A DNA stretch of 42,530 nucleotides from Silene noctiflora (GCA_009801015.1 VHZZ01001439.1:24283-66812), one strand, 5' to 3'; counted from the stretch's first letter, positions 22,846 to 34,189 are shown. Notes: generated by a model not told the origin, from the letters alone. Translations and numbers: made by a program.

Positions 22846-23390
22846 AGGGGGAAGTATTATATAAAGCTGCCAAAATGGCATGAAATCAGCCCAAACCTTG
22901 ATGGGCCATTGTTTTATATTTCACAAATTGTTGTAACACTGAGGCAAGCTAAGCAGGTACATTGCCAGTCAGGCCCAAAGGCCCATACTTCAAGTCTCCG
23001 ATAACTAGACCTAGCAAAAATAATCCAACCCGAATAATTCGATCCTAACACTTGAACTGAGGACCCAAGCTTAACCGTAACCCAAACTAATATGACGCAG
23101 CCAGAATATTTGTTGTAGAAATTGACCATTATCCCTATATACCTGGATCCGAAATGTCCTGACTTGAACCAAACTACCCGTTTGGCTTTCCCTATTTGAT
23201 AGGAATGTTATTAAGACAAGTATGGAAGAAAAAAATAGGCTTATAGATTGGTAATCCTACTTCGCTAACTTCGTCTACTCCCTTATTTTAACAATTCATC
23301 TTTTCTTTAAAGGTGATGATAAGTACAGCCCTTGGGGTTGTATTTTCTTTTTTGAAACCTTAGGACTATATCATTTTCCTTCTTTTTTTT
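22846..23390. other. intergenic DNA, no gene seen
   Basis: No exon matching a known family was recognised. The segment at 22870-23200 is less AT-rich and may be a retroelement relic, but no termini or conserved motif support a specific call. Confidence 0.3.
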
Positions 23391-23955
23391 TTTGGATATT
23401 CTACGGTATATCCTTGAGTTTTTTGGTTTTCTATAGTGTACCCCTACATTTTTGAAATTCTATAGTGTACCCTTAAACTTTATATATTAGTTTATACCAT
23501 GACCTTATTTATTTTCTTTGATATGTTACTTTCTTAATTGATCTATTTAATCATCTATTTACCATTCCAACTACTCCATAACATACTCATTTACTTATTA
23601 ATTCGCCAAATTACTCATTAACCCACCAAATAGTATACGAATCTAACTAAAAATTTATCAAATCTCCATTATCATTTCATGAACCATAATTGAGGTTTTT
23701 AATAGTAATTTGTGCTTATGAAAAGTGATTTGTGATGCTTTTCATATAGGATGGTGATAGAATATTAACGAGTCGAAATAAGGGTCAAAATACAGTTATT
23801 TAATAGTGATAAAGTTAATGGAGAGTTAAAGGAGGTCATGATAGAGAAATAAGTAAGAAATTCAGAGGTACAATGTAGAATATAAAAAATGTAAGGGTAC
23901 AACATAGAAAACTGAAAAACTCGAAGGTCCACCGTAGAATATATATTTTTTTTTT
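23391..23955. mobile_element. inverted-repeat element of about 560 bp
   Basis: The left end (GGATATTCTACGGTATATCC from about 23395) and right end (complement of TATTCTACGGTGGACCTTCG, ending about 23941) are inverted copies. Similarity persists for about 80 bases through motifs such as TTTTCTATAGTGTACCCCTA. The centre is AT-rich and non-coding. Homopolymer T-tracts on both outer flanks obscure the true ends and any target duplication. A MITE of Mutator-like style is the simplest reading. Confidence 0.65.
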
Positions 23956-24197
23956 TTAATGAACCGATCTTACACTTAACAAAATGTGAAATTGAATCAA
24001 GACCCATGCAACATGCACTCATTTCACATTTTTTTTTTTAATTACCCCTTGGAAAAAAGGCTACTATTTACGTTGAAGCAAATCAAAGTCACTTGCATTG
24101 AAAGACACACAAGGTGTGTTAGATAGTGTTTGCTGCAAGTTTAGTGTTTCATTGGTTTATGAAATTAAACCCAATTAAACTCCATCATACTTATCAA

Positions 24198-24386
24198 CAA
24201 GTCTCATTGAACACGATCGTATCCGTCAAAAGCTGAAAACAGGTCAAGTAATATCCAAATAGATAGATAAGACAAAAGCAGAATACTACTCCCTAGACAT
24301 TCTGCTTTTGTCTTATCTACCCACTTGGGTATTACTTGACCCGTCTTCAGCTTGTGACGAATATGCCCGTCTTCAACGAGAATTTG
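24198..24386. mobile_element. foldback MITE immediately upstream of XSP1
   Basis: Two arms of about 85 bases pair across a short centre near 24286-24296. On the inner side, GATAAGACAAAAGCAGAAT pairs with ATTCTGCTTTTGTCTTATC. Further out, CAGGTCAAGTAATATCC pairs with GGGTATTACTTGACC. On the outer side, GTCTCATTGAACACG pairs with CTTCAACGAGAAT. The element ends only about 60 bp before the XSP1 start codon, so it may lie in its 5'UTR or core promoter. Outer GACGG/CCGTC motifs suggest kinship with the palindromic repeat at 10352. Confidence 0.8.
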
Positions 24387-24444
24387 TGCATACTTATAAC
24401 ATTCACATTTTGTTCTTTGTTTACAACATTATTACTCTCTCAAA

Positions 24445-27400
24445 ATGCCACCACAATGCAATTTCTCTCTCAAAATTCTTTCTTTCATTTTCTTCATTTC
24501 CATATCCACAACCCTAGCCACCATAATCAACCCAAATGACCAAAAGGTTATGTTTTTTCTTTTTATATTGCGATTACAGTGCAGTTTATCGGTTTTTCTA
24601 ATGCGTACCCTGCACATACATACGTTAAAAAAATTGTTCTTTTTGTAAGAAGTCGTCATAGATTATATGTTATGTACAGAGTATTAGTTTATATAATTTT
24701 CGAGGAATTCAATGATCTGCAGGAATTTTACATCGTTTACTTGGGAAATCGACTACTTCAAGATAAAGCTTCTACAATTCAAGCACATTTGGATTTGCTT
24801 ATTAATTTGAAAGGAAGGTTGGTTATTGAAATCATTACAAAACTAAATTCACTTCAAAGTTTTCGTTTTTAAGGATTAGTGTAGGTCGAATTTGTCAAGA
24901 AACCATCTCAACTAAAAGCTTAAGCTGCATGTAATCGACTGTAATTTTTGTTATAAACATAAATTGCCTGTCTTAAAATGATATGAGTTGTGTTAATTAG
25001 TAAGAAATATATATTATGTTAAATTATTAAGAAACATTTTAACGAGTCTTATATGTAAAACCGCCTCATATGAAACAAACTAACAACAATCAAAAAGAAA
25101 AAAAGAGAACATATATTATTATAAAAAAAAGTTTATTTAACTATTTTTATTTTGTGAATTGATCAGTGAAGAAGAGGCAAAAGAATCAATAGTACATAGT
25201 TATCATAGAAGCTTCAATGCATTTGCTGCTAAATTATCAAAACATGAAGCCGAAGCATTGTCCGGTTGGTACTACATTTTACATGTGCACATGTTAGAAA
25301 AACCGTAATATATAAACCATTTTCCGTACTAAGAATTTTAAATTATTGTTGAACATTATTGTAGACATGGAGGAGGTACTATGGATTTATGAGAACCAAT
25401 ATCACAAACTCCACACAACAAAATCTTGGGATTTTGTAGGGTTTCCTCAATCAGCTAGGAGATCACTTAAGACCGAAAGCAATGTCATTGTCGCGCTTTT
25501 CGACACAGGTTTCATTTTATTAAGCTCTTTGGATCATTGCACGGCTGCTAGTATGTTTGTTAGTCGATCTCAAATCATTTTTATTACAGGGATTACACCT
25601 CAATCGGAGAGTTTCAAAGATGATGGTCTCGGACCGCCCCCGGCTAAATGGAAAGGAAGTTGTTCACACCATGCTAATTTCTCAGGATGCAACAAGTAAT
25701 TTATGTTCCATTTTTATCTACTTTTGGACATTTTAAAAAATATATTTAACTAACTAACTAACTAACTAATTTTCCCGCCCAACAGTAAAATAATAGGCGC
25801 CAACTATTTCAAGCTGGATGGCACCAAGGACCCAGCAGACATCCTCTCCCCGATCGACGTAGAAGGCCACGGGACCCACACATCCTCCACCCTGGCAGGC
25901 GTCCACGTCAGCAACGCCAGTCTCTTTGGATTGGCAGCAGGGACTGCCCGAGGAGCGGTCCCAGCAGCCCGGATAGCGGCCTACAAAGTATGCTGGGCGA
26001 GTTCAGGGTGCTCTGACATGGATATACTAGCTGCCTTTGACCACGCCATCGCTGATGGTGTTGATGTAATTAGTTTCTCCATTGGTGGTTCCTCGCCGAG
26101 CTACGTGTCGGATTCTATATCGATTGGATCGTTTCATGCAATGAGGAAGGGGATCGTCACTGTGGGGTCCGCTGGTAATGATGGGCCGGCTGGTGGTAGT
26201 GTTGCTAATCATGCTCCCTGGACTTTGACTGTTGCTGCTAGTGGGATCGATCGTGGGTTTCGGAGTAAAGTTTTGCTTGGTAATGGTAAAAGCCTCGAGG
26301 TAAAGTTTCTATTAAATATCGAAGATGTCTACATACAACAGTAAATGGATTCTACAACCGGTTGTATATATAACATGTCAAGAAACCATCTCAACCAAAA
26401 GCTTAAGCTTTTGGTTGAGATGGTTTCTTGACATGGTATCAGAGCCATGTGACCAAAAGGTCACGGGTTCGAATCCCACCCCCTCCATTCTAAAGTGGAT
26501 AATCAGAACAGGCCAGGGAATCCCGCCTGCACCCACACTTCAAGCCCAAAAAGAAAAAAATGGGCCTTCGTAAAGCTGATGGTTGAAGTTCCTTGATTCG
26601 TTTTATATTCTAACATAACACAAAACGCGGGAATTAATTGAAAATGCAATGATGTTTTCGTTTACTTGTTGTTCAGGGAGTCGGAATCGACTTGTTTGAA
26701 ACAAACGGGAAGTCATATGATCTAGTTAGTGGGGAGGATGTAGCTAAAAGTTCCGAAGACAAAGGAAGCGCAAGGTATTCACACGACTTGCTCGCTTCTA
26801 ATAACTCTGTAACGCATATATCAGTTAACTTTGCTGGTAAAATCACTTATTATAGCGCGATTCTCTTTTTTTATGAACCAGGTTCTGTTTGGATAACTCA
26901 ATGAGCTCGACCAAGGTCAAAGGAAAAATTGTTCTGTGTAGACTACAGGACTGGGGAGTTGAGTCTGTGGTAAAACAAAACCAAGGTGTCGGTGCCATTG
27001 TTTCGAGCCCTAGGTTTTTGGATGTTGCTATGGTTTTCATGGCACCTGGTACCATTGTTAATTCTACTGTTGGTGAAAAAATTGATGAATACATCCATTC
27101 AACACGGTAAAAAAAAGAATTACTGCTGTTGTATGTTCGTAGAGTTTTTAATATAATTGAAGATAAATGTTGGACTGTTTGTATGTTATGGCAGTTCACC
27201 TTCAGCAATAATATATAAATCCAAAGAAGTCAAGGTTTCAGCTCCGTATATTGGTTCATTCTCGTCTCGAGGTCCAAATCCAGGATCACTTCGACTTCTT
27301 AAGGTATATTTCGTAGCATCCCTTGCTTTCTATCTGCATCTGAGAAACAGACCAGTTTCGGGTCAGTTCATGTTTACAACTGAGGTAATGCTGATAATAC

Positions 27401-28604
27401 TTTTGGTGCGTTTCGAGTTGTGACGATAAAAGGATTTTGTTTCAACTTAGTCATCCCCGATCAGGCCAGGTCGGTTAATTCAAATCTGAACGATTTTGCC
27501 GGGTATAAACATATCACGACTGTATAACTGACTGAAGCCTTAATTGCTGCAGCCAGACATTGCTGCACCCGGGATCGATATACTGGCTGCATATACTCCT
27601 CTGAAGTCTCTGACAGGGCTGAAGGGCGATACCCAACACTCAAAGTTTAACCTGTTGTCAGGGACTTCAATGGCATGCCCCCATGTTGCCGGAGTAGCGG
27701 CCTATGTCAAGTCATTTCATCCAAAATGGTCTCCTGCTGCTATTCGATCTGCTATCCTCACAACAGGTATGACAGATTTCGGATATTAGACTTTGAGCTA
27801 CTGGTCGTGTACTCGTGTCAATCACGTTTGAGTTGAATCATTTTTGGTCGTGGTTATGTGCTGGGACGAATTTTGGGGAATTTCCATTAATAGAGATCAT
27901 TTTTCGGGTGGGTAATTTTAGGTCAGTTTCCGACAAAGTTAATCTAATTCCAAGCCTGGTTGAGTCCATCAGAGTTTCGAATATTAAGATTGCTTAGGTT
28001 GGGTCTGGTTCGAGTCTCATAAAGTCAGTTTTGCAAGGTCTAATTTTAATCCTTGTGTCTTTCAACAGCGAGGCCAATGAGCTCAAGGATCAACAAAGAT
28101 GCTGAATTCGCTTACGGTGCAGGTCAAGTAAACCCACTCAGAGCAGTGAGTCCAGGCTTAGTCTACGACATGGACGAAATGACTTACATTCAGTTCCTAT
28201 GTCGGGAGGGCTATAACGGAACCTCATTATCCGTCCTGGTTGGCTCAAAATCCATCAACTGTACATCTATGATTCCTTCATTCGGGTATGACGCCCTCAA
28301 CTATCCTACAATGCAGTTGAGCGTGAAGAACAAGCAGAGACCCACAGTAGGTGTGTTCCGAAGAAGAGTCACCAATGTGGGTCCACCACACTCAGTGTAC
28401 AATGCCACAGTTAGGGTTCCGAAAGGTGTGGAGATAACGGTTACACCTACAAGTCTTAACTTCTCTCGCGCCTTGCAAATGAGGAGTTTCAAGGTCGTGG
28501 TGAAAGCTAGCCCGGAATTCAGTGTAAGAATGTTATCAGCTTCACTTATTTGGAGAAGCTCCAGGCATGCTGTTAGAAGTCCGATTGTGATTTACCGGTT
28601 ATAG
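24445..28604 (+). CDS. XSP1: subtilisin-like serine protease, SBT4.14/XSP1 type
   Basis: Secreted plant subtilase (MEROPS S8A), orthologous in appearance to Arabidopsis xylem serine peptidase 1. Eleven exons with GT-AG borders stay in frame (2241 nt, 746 aa): 24445-24546, 24723-24817, 25167-25264, 25365-25508, 25590-25695, 25786-26299, 26677-26774, 26882-27106, 27195-27303, 27553-27766, 28069-28604. Domain order: hydrophobic signal peptide (residues 1-26), I9 propeptide (FYIVYLGN to about 95), catalytic Asp145 (LFDTGI), His210 (GHGTHTSS), a PA-like insert, oxyanion Asn313 (SAGNDGP), Ser536 (SGTSMACPH) and an Fn3-like C-terminus ending RSPIVIYRL. All catalytic residues are present and no stop or frameshift was seen. 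Arabidopsis XSP1 is 749 aa (recollection). Intron 6 holds a rearranged TRIM and a long palindrome. Confidence 0.94.
24890..24940 (-). mobile_element. TRIM-like terminal repeat fragment in XSP1 intron 2
   Basis: TGTCAAGAAACCATCTCAAC followed by TAAAAGCTTAAGCTGCATG matches the inner end of the family's terminal repeat in minus orientation, then diverges. This is a fragment only. Confidence 0.55.
26374..26435. repeat. 62-bp perfect palindrome
   Basis: Positions 26374-26404 and 26405-26435 are exact reverse complements with no spacer; the centre is AAGCTTAAGCTT. It is made of two abutted, inverted ends of the TRIM-like terminal repeat. Such perfect arms can extrude a cruciform, or a hairpin in the pre-mRNA. 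Confidence 0.95.
26374..26616. mobile_element. rearranged TRIM-like element in XSP1 intron 6
   Basis: Between exons 6 and 7 the intron holds part of a terminal repeat in direct orientation (ending CTTGACA at 26433). It is followed by TGGTATCAGAGCC (primer-binding-site-like), a B-box-like GGGTTCGAATCCC and a purine-rich AAAAAGAAAAAAATGGG tract. Instead of normal direct terminal repeats, both outer ends are inverted repeat parts: the left is an exact inverted copy of the repeat's end, and the right, ending TTTATATTCTAACA (26616), is an inverted copy of its start. This looks like a template-switch or recombination product. Confidence 0.7.
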
Positions 28605-28827
28605 GAAGGGAGAAATTGTTAGAATAGCTGTAAACTATGTAATTGACTGTCATTATATCTGCACACTGTATACTTATAATATCAGACTGTAAATCATGAC
28701 ATGCTCCTGTTAGTTGTAATTTACTGGTTCATACGATCTTCAGTCGCGTTGATTAATTTTATACTTGTATATATGACCCCTTTAATCTGAAAATTTTGGT
28801 ATTTTGATAAACTGTATTTCGATCAAA

Positions 28828-28981
28828 CCAGTCAGCCCGGGCTTAGCCTACGACATGGACGAAATGACCTATATTCAATTCCTATACCGACATGGACGAA
28901 ATGACCTATATTCAATTCCTACGACATGGACGAAATGACCTATATTCAATTCCTATACCAGTCAGCCCGGGCTTAGCCTAC
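28828..28981 (+). repeat. array of XSP1-like exon fragments downstream of XSP1
   Basis: A 34-bp unit starting CGACATGGACGAAATGACCT occurs three times with no differences (28851-28884, 28888-28921, 28922-28955). It is bracketed by two copies of CAGTCAGCCCGGGCTTAGCC (28829-28848 and 28959-28978). Read in frame, the first part gives [17 protein letters not shown], the same stretch as in XSP1 exon 11 (about 28148-28207). Most differences from that exon are at third codon positions, so the source was probably a diverged, functional paralogue rather than this gene. The array is not a gene. Confidence 0.85.
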
Positions 28982-29319
28982 ATTCCTACAATGTCGTCGA
29001 GGGTAGATTTGACAGTGTGGTAAGTAATCACTATAGGCTATAGCCATATGGGTTGTTGAAATGAGCATTAGTATCAGACTCTCCGGTATCAATTTGGATC
29101 ATCGTGTAATGCATGCACGATATATATACATTTATTTTTTTAGTATATTACGCCATTATTATAGATTTTTTATTTTTTAGTGTATTGATTATAAATTTTG
29201 AATTGATCACACTTTAATTAATTAAGATAATTAAGTAATAGAATAAAATGTTTATTATGTCAGTTTTTTTTTTTTGGTAGTGTATAGAATGGGGGAGAGG
29301 GATCCCGTGTTCTGGTTTT

Positions 29320-29457
29320 GTGTATAGAATTGGCGACTGAATTTGGTCGCCTGAATAAAAAATCAGTCGCCAAATTTTAGAACTGGTAATCGCCAAATTG
29401 GCGACTATGTTCTTCAGCCGCTTTTTTGGGTCGCCCGATTAAGGAATTCTTGTAGTG
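29320..29457. mobile_element. truncated CACTA-like element end
   Basis: The segment contains repeated GGCGACT / TCGCC motifs in both orientations and ends TTCTTGTAGTG at 29457, the complement of the CACTACAAGAA terminus typical of plant CACTA (EnSpm) transposons. No matching left terminus was found nearby, so it is probably truncated. Confidence 0.55.
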
Positions 29458-30522
29458 ATATAGATTAACGTAACACCTTCTTTCGTTTGAAATATAGAGA
29501 GATTGTTTGAGACGAGACAATGATACTCGTAGATCATATCACAATATCTTTATTGTGTTAAACATTTTAGATCAATTAAAAAAAATTATATTGGTAAATT
29601 ATTCTTTTTAAGGTCCATCAAGTTTTTTACTCATTGAATCCACCAATATCCATTTAGGAACTTGTTCTTCAACCAAAAGCAAAATCTATCAAATTTCTGG
29701 CATTCTTTATGTCAGGCTTTAGGCAACCTACACACTTATGAGAACTGACCAGACTTCTAAGTCAAGTTTGTGTATTTAACCATAGCCCACTTGGACTAAT
29801 CATCATCTTAATCTTAACATGTTTAATTAACCAGCGGATTATACAAAAACGACAGAGACTCGTCTCTTAATCCACCCCGGTCTCTAGTATTAATATCGGC
29901 TGTAACACCAAAGACATTTCACAACTTTAGTGGTTACTGAAACATGCCTTGTCAGAATTACAAGGCATGTTTTGCTTAAGAGTGAAAAACCATCATATCC
30001 CTTTGGTCCATCCCTATATTACCTTAGAAAGGACTCAAGAAAGTGCATCATTGTGGAAGGTATGTGTAGACCGAATCATAATTAACCTACTGTTATTGAC
30101 GGATTCAGATGGTAACAGTTGTTCAGTTCTTATTTTCAAGTTGGCCGAGTAAACAACTTTCTGCCTTCAGTCTTTGGAACTGAGTGCTCCTATACCAATG
30201 TTCGAATGTCAAGGATCAAACACCGCTACACAACAGAATCAGTTAAATATCGGAGCTTACTGCACTATGACGTGCAAAAAGAACAATATTAAACTCATCA
30301 TCATATAGATCAGCACGAATGCTTATACTGCACTTGCTTATGTTATCAGTCATTGAATTTCAGTTGGTGTACCTTCCTAAATAAGTCATATAGCCAGCAG
30401 AATGCTTAAAAAATAATCACCTTTCTTACCTAAAAAAGGAAATGATCATCATTGCATTGCATTACCGCAGTCTGCAGTTAACTTACAGTTCAGTCTACAC
30501 CACACCTGTACATGCCTTTGCT

Positions 30523-30530
30523 TATATAAG
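30523..30530 (+). promoter_or_regulatory. TATA box candidate of the SBT1.3-type gene
   Basis: TATATAAG lies about 245 bp upstream of the ATG at 30769 and about 65 bp before a consensus 5'UTR splice donor. That places a likely start of transcription near 30555. Confidence 0.5.
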
Positions 30531-30593
30531 CAAATCTCATGCTTTCAAATTTATAAACATTCTCACTTATTTGGTTAACATTGACAGTAAAAG

Positions 30594-30762
30594 GTAAGTA
30601 AAGTCATGCTGTTATTTCATCTATTGTAATGCGTATATACGAATACTTGCAGACTTGCAGTAATGTTTCGCTTAGTTCATGCTTTGGTTACATTTACAGT
30701 TTGAAGTGTTTTACTGATTTTACTTGTTGAGTTGTTGACAGTTCTTTTTGTTTTTCTATCAG
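30594..30762 (+). other. predicted 5'UTR intron of the SBT1.3-type gene
   Basis: The donor AAAAG|GTAAGTA (30593/30594) is a near-perfect consensus. The acceptor TTTTTCTATCAG (ending 30762) follows a T-rich tract and sits six bases before the ATG. Leader introns of this kind often raise expression in plants (general knowledge). Not tested against transcripts. Confidence 0.6.
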
Positions 30763-30768
30763 GAGATT

Positions 30769-33700
30769 ATGGCACCAGCCACGACATTGTCGTTCATCCT
30801 ACTGTTTTTGGCCACGACAATGTCAATTATCTTAGCTGAAAGAAGAACATACATAATTCATACCGATGATTCTCGAGTTGGGATTCTAAAGGGTCAATCC
30901 CAAAAACGTTATGAAGGAATCTTAGGCTCTATCAAGAAGACAACAGCCCACAAGAGTGAAGACGATGAAGAGGCATTGGCCCCTGAGCTTCTCTATACCT
31001 ATGAGACAGCTATGACTGGTTTTGCTGCTAAACTCACCGATCAACAGCATCGTTCTTTGACTCATACTGATGGGGTACTATTTGTAGCTCCTGATGAGAT
31101 GCTAAGCCTGCACACCACATATTCAACTCATTTTCTAGGGCTGGAAATTGGCAGAGGGTTATGGAATGAATCTAGCTTGGCGTCTGATGTCGTAATAGGC
31201 GTTCTTGATACGGGAATTTGGCCGGAACATGTAAGTTTTAATGATAAAGGACTGTCTAAGGTTCCCGTGAAATGGAAGGGTTCTTGTGAGAAAGGTACAA
31301 ATTTCTCAACTTATAATTGCAACAAGAAGCTTATTGGTGCAAGGGCTTTCCTGAAAGGATACGAGGCAATCAATGGCAGAATCAACGAGACTGATGACTT
31401 TCGATCAGCAAGAGATTCAAACGGTCATGGGACGCACACTGCATCCACTGCTGCAGGAAGTGTGGTCCCTGGTGCAAGCCTCTTCGGAAATGCCTTGGGT
31501 ATTGCCAGTGGAATGAGGTATTTCTTGTCCTTCTGTACTGATTAAATAAGTTACATCCAGCTTAAGTTCTTAGTAAGATCTGGTAAGTCAGATTATACAG
31601 GTTGGTACTTACAGGGTTTGGGTCAGATCGGGTATAGGTCTTTTTAGGACCAAGGGTTTCAGGACGGGTCAATCTAAAAAATTTTGGGCCGCGCCTGATT
31701 GCTTATTGATTTTCTTTTTCCCCTCAAATTAGTTATTTAGACCATTTAGAGTTGAATCATTAACAGTGACAGGCTGATCAGGAGTTCAGGTCGTTTTTGG
31801 GTAAGTGTTCACATCTCGAGTCAATTAGAACATCATTTCGCTATGGCTATAAACATTTTGTTTCATATTAGTCACTGGGGCCATTCCGACTAAATCATTA
31901 ATTCATTATCGGTTAGTTTTGCTAGAATCCCAATAGTACCAAATAATCTCATATTGGTTACGCCTTTTTTTGTGAAGTAGTAGTCATTTGATACAAATGT
32001 CGACACATCCTTCATTATGGGTCATCTTGAAATAGAATATTTATGTTATTAACTCAGGGAATCGGGGATAAGCTGTATGCATCCAACCCCATAATCCCAA
32101 TGTTTGCGAGAAGTCGAGAACAACAGTGGGGATGCTGGTAGGTTTGCTAGGTCTAGTTCTGACCACATATATTAAGCGAGTTATTTTATTTCAACACAGG
32201 TTCACATCAAGAATAGCAGCATACAAGGTCTGCTGGGAAGGTGGCTGCGCGAGCTCAGACATATTGGCAGCTATTGACCAAGCAGTAGCCGATGGAGTAG
32301 ATGTTATTTCAATGTCCCTTGGAGGTTTCCCGAGGCCTTATTACCGGGACAGTATGGCAATAGCCGCTTTTGGTGCAACACAAAAGGGAGTTTTCATGTC
32401 AAATTCTGCAGGAAATTCCGGTCCTATTCCTTCAACTGTAGGCAACATGGCACCATGGATGATGACAGTTGCAGCCAGTTATACTGACAGGACCTTCCCT
32501 GCTAAAGTTAAGCTCAGTAATGGCAAAACTTTTAAGGGGGCAGCTCTTTTTTCTGGTATTAAGAAAACCAAGCAACTACAACTTGTCTACAAAGAAACAG
32601 CCGGACGTATCACGGCCAAGTACTGTCTAAACGGGACATTATCACCCGCCCTTGTGAAAGGCAAGATTGTCATTTGTGACCGTGGCTTCAATAGCAGAAC
32701 GGAGAAGGGGTTTATCGTAAAATCAGCTGGAGGAGCCGGGATGCTTCTACTTAACACTCCTAGCGAAGGGGAAGAGCTTTTCGCTGATGCTCATGTTTTA
32801 CCAGCAGCTATACTTGGAGCCTCAGCTGCCAGGACCATGAAAGACTACTACATGCTAAATAATAACCTATCAGCCTCCATATCTTTTCTCGGGACCGAAT
32901 ATGGAGCAAGAGCACCAGTTGTGGCTGCGTTCTCGTCTAGAGGCCCAAGCCTCGTGGACCCGAATGTCATTAAGCCTGACATAACAGCACCAGGCATAAA
33001 CATTCTAGCTGCCTGGCCCCCAATCACACCCCCTACTGAGCTAAAAAATGACAAAAGAAGGGTTTTGTTCAATATAATTTCAGGAACCTCAATGTCTTGT
33101 CCTCATCTAAGTGGTATTGCGGCACTGATAAAATCGGTTCACCGAGATTGGTCACCGGCTGCAATAAAATCTGCCATTATGACAACAGCTTACACTCATG
33201 ACAACAAAGGCCACCTTATTTCAGATACATTTGTATCCAACAGTACCAAGTTTGCAACCCCGTTTGCATTTGGATCAGGTCATGTGAACCCGGAAAAGGC
33301 TTCGGACCCAGGCCTAGTTTACGACATTACAAGTGAAGACTACTTGCAGTACTTGTGCAGTATTAGTTACACTAATGACCAGGTCTCTATTTTGGCTAGG
33401 AAGAACTACACCTGCCCAAGTCCAGGAAAGGGTATAAGACTCCAGCCCGGTGATCTAAACTACCCTTCATTTGCTGTCATTTTCGAGCCTGGTAGACCAG
33501 AAAAGACCCGATTCACCTACAAAAGAACAGTTACTAATGTAGGAGCTTCCGAAATTAAGTACATGGTATCTGTAAAGAAGCCTAAGGATGTTAAGGTGGT
33601 TGTCAAACCTAAGGTCTTAAATTTTAAGGCACAGGGTGAAAAACTGTCTTACAAGGTTACTTTCACTGGGTCAGGAGCGAAAGTAACTACCAGGGGCGCT

Positions 33701-33775
33701 TCAGCTTTCGGGTCTTTGGTTTGGATCGGTGGAAAATATTGTGTGAGAAGTCCCATTGCAGTAACTTATCAATAG
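30769..33775 (+). CDS. SBT1.3: subtilisin-like serine protease, SBT1.3 type
   Basis: Secreted subtilase (S8A) of the SBT1 subfamily. Two exons, 30769-31517 and 32200-33775, stay in frame across a 682-nt GT-AG intron (2325 nt, 774 aa). The start MAPATTLSFILLF is preferred over an upstream in-frame ATG at 30748 because the latter lies in the predicted leader intron and the former begins a good signal peptide (about residues 1-23). An I9 propeptide follows (TYIIHTDD to about residue 115). Catalytic Asp147 (VLDTGIWPEH), His220 (GHGTHTAS), Asn322 (NSAGNSGP) and Ser547 (SGTSMSCPH) are all present. The C-terminal Fn3-like domain ends RSPIAVTYQ. From memory it matches Arabidopsis SBT1.3 closely, including MLSLHTTYS and AGGAGMLLLNT. 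Its neighbour XSP1 belongs to a different subfamily, so this is not a simple tandem duplicate. Confidence 0.93.
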
Positions 33776-34189
33776 CTTCAAGATTGATATTCTTCTTTCT
33801 TTGGTTCCACAGTTTACATTATTTATGGAACCAGAGTTGCATCATACTGAAGATATGCATTGTACTTATTCAACTTATTATTATCTATTAGCAGGAAGCG
33901 ATTTAACTGTATACTTACAATCCGATGATTAATTCTGATTTATGTCTAATTATTTTCAAGTGTATTGATTGTCTAAAGTCGGTTTTCTCCTAGGCGTTAC
34001 TGAATTTGTTACGGAGTACTTCTGCATATTTTCAACAATTGTGAATTAAAGAGTACCATAATCTTACAAATCTGTACTCATAATATTGGAACATATTCAC
34101 AAGCTAATTCGACTTGATCAGTTCAACAAATTGTACATTTCAAGGCAACGATTTTGCATCGATGAGAAAACAATAACAGTATGAGCAGC
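33776..34189. other. convergent intergenic region
   Basis: About 414 bp lie between the stop codons of the SBT1.3-type gene (plus) and the ataxin-10 gene (minus). It is AT-rich and should hold both 3'UTRs and polyadenylation signals. No further feature was recognised. Confidence 0.5.

Larger units (their letters stand above)
28605..30522. other. intergenic DNA between the two subtilase genes
   Basis: Apart from the exon-fragment array and the CACTA-like end, no gene was recognised. The last few hundred bases form the promoter region of the SBT1.3-type gene. Confidence 0.45.

Noticed and set aside
26436-26480. Possible tRNA gene (TGGTATCAGAGCC ... GGGTTCGAATCCC)
   Set aside because: No acceptor stem or anticodon arm forms, and the same sequence recurs next to the TRIM terminal repeats, so it is a retroelement primer-site region.
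29949-30152. 67-codon frame upstream of the SBT1.3-type gene
   Set aside because: No recognisable domain or splice context; it lies in the promoter region and fits chance expectation.
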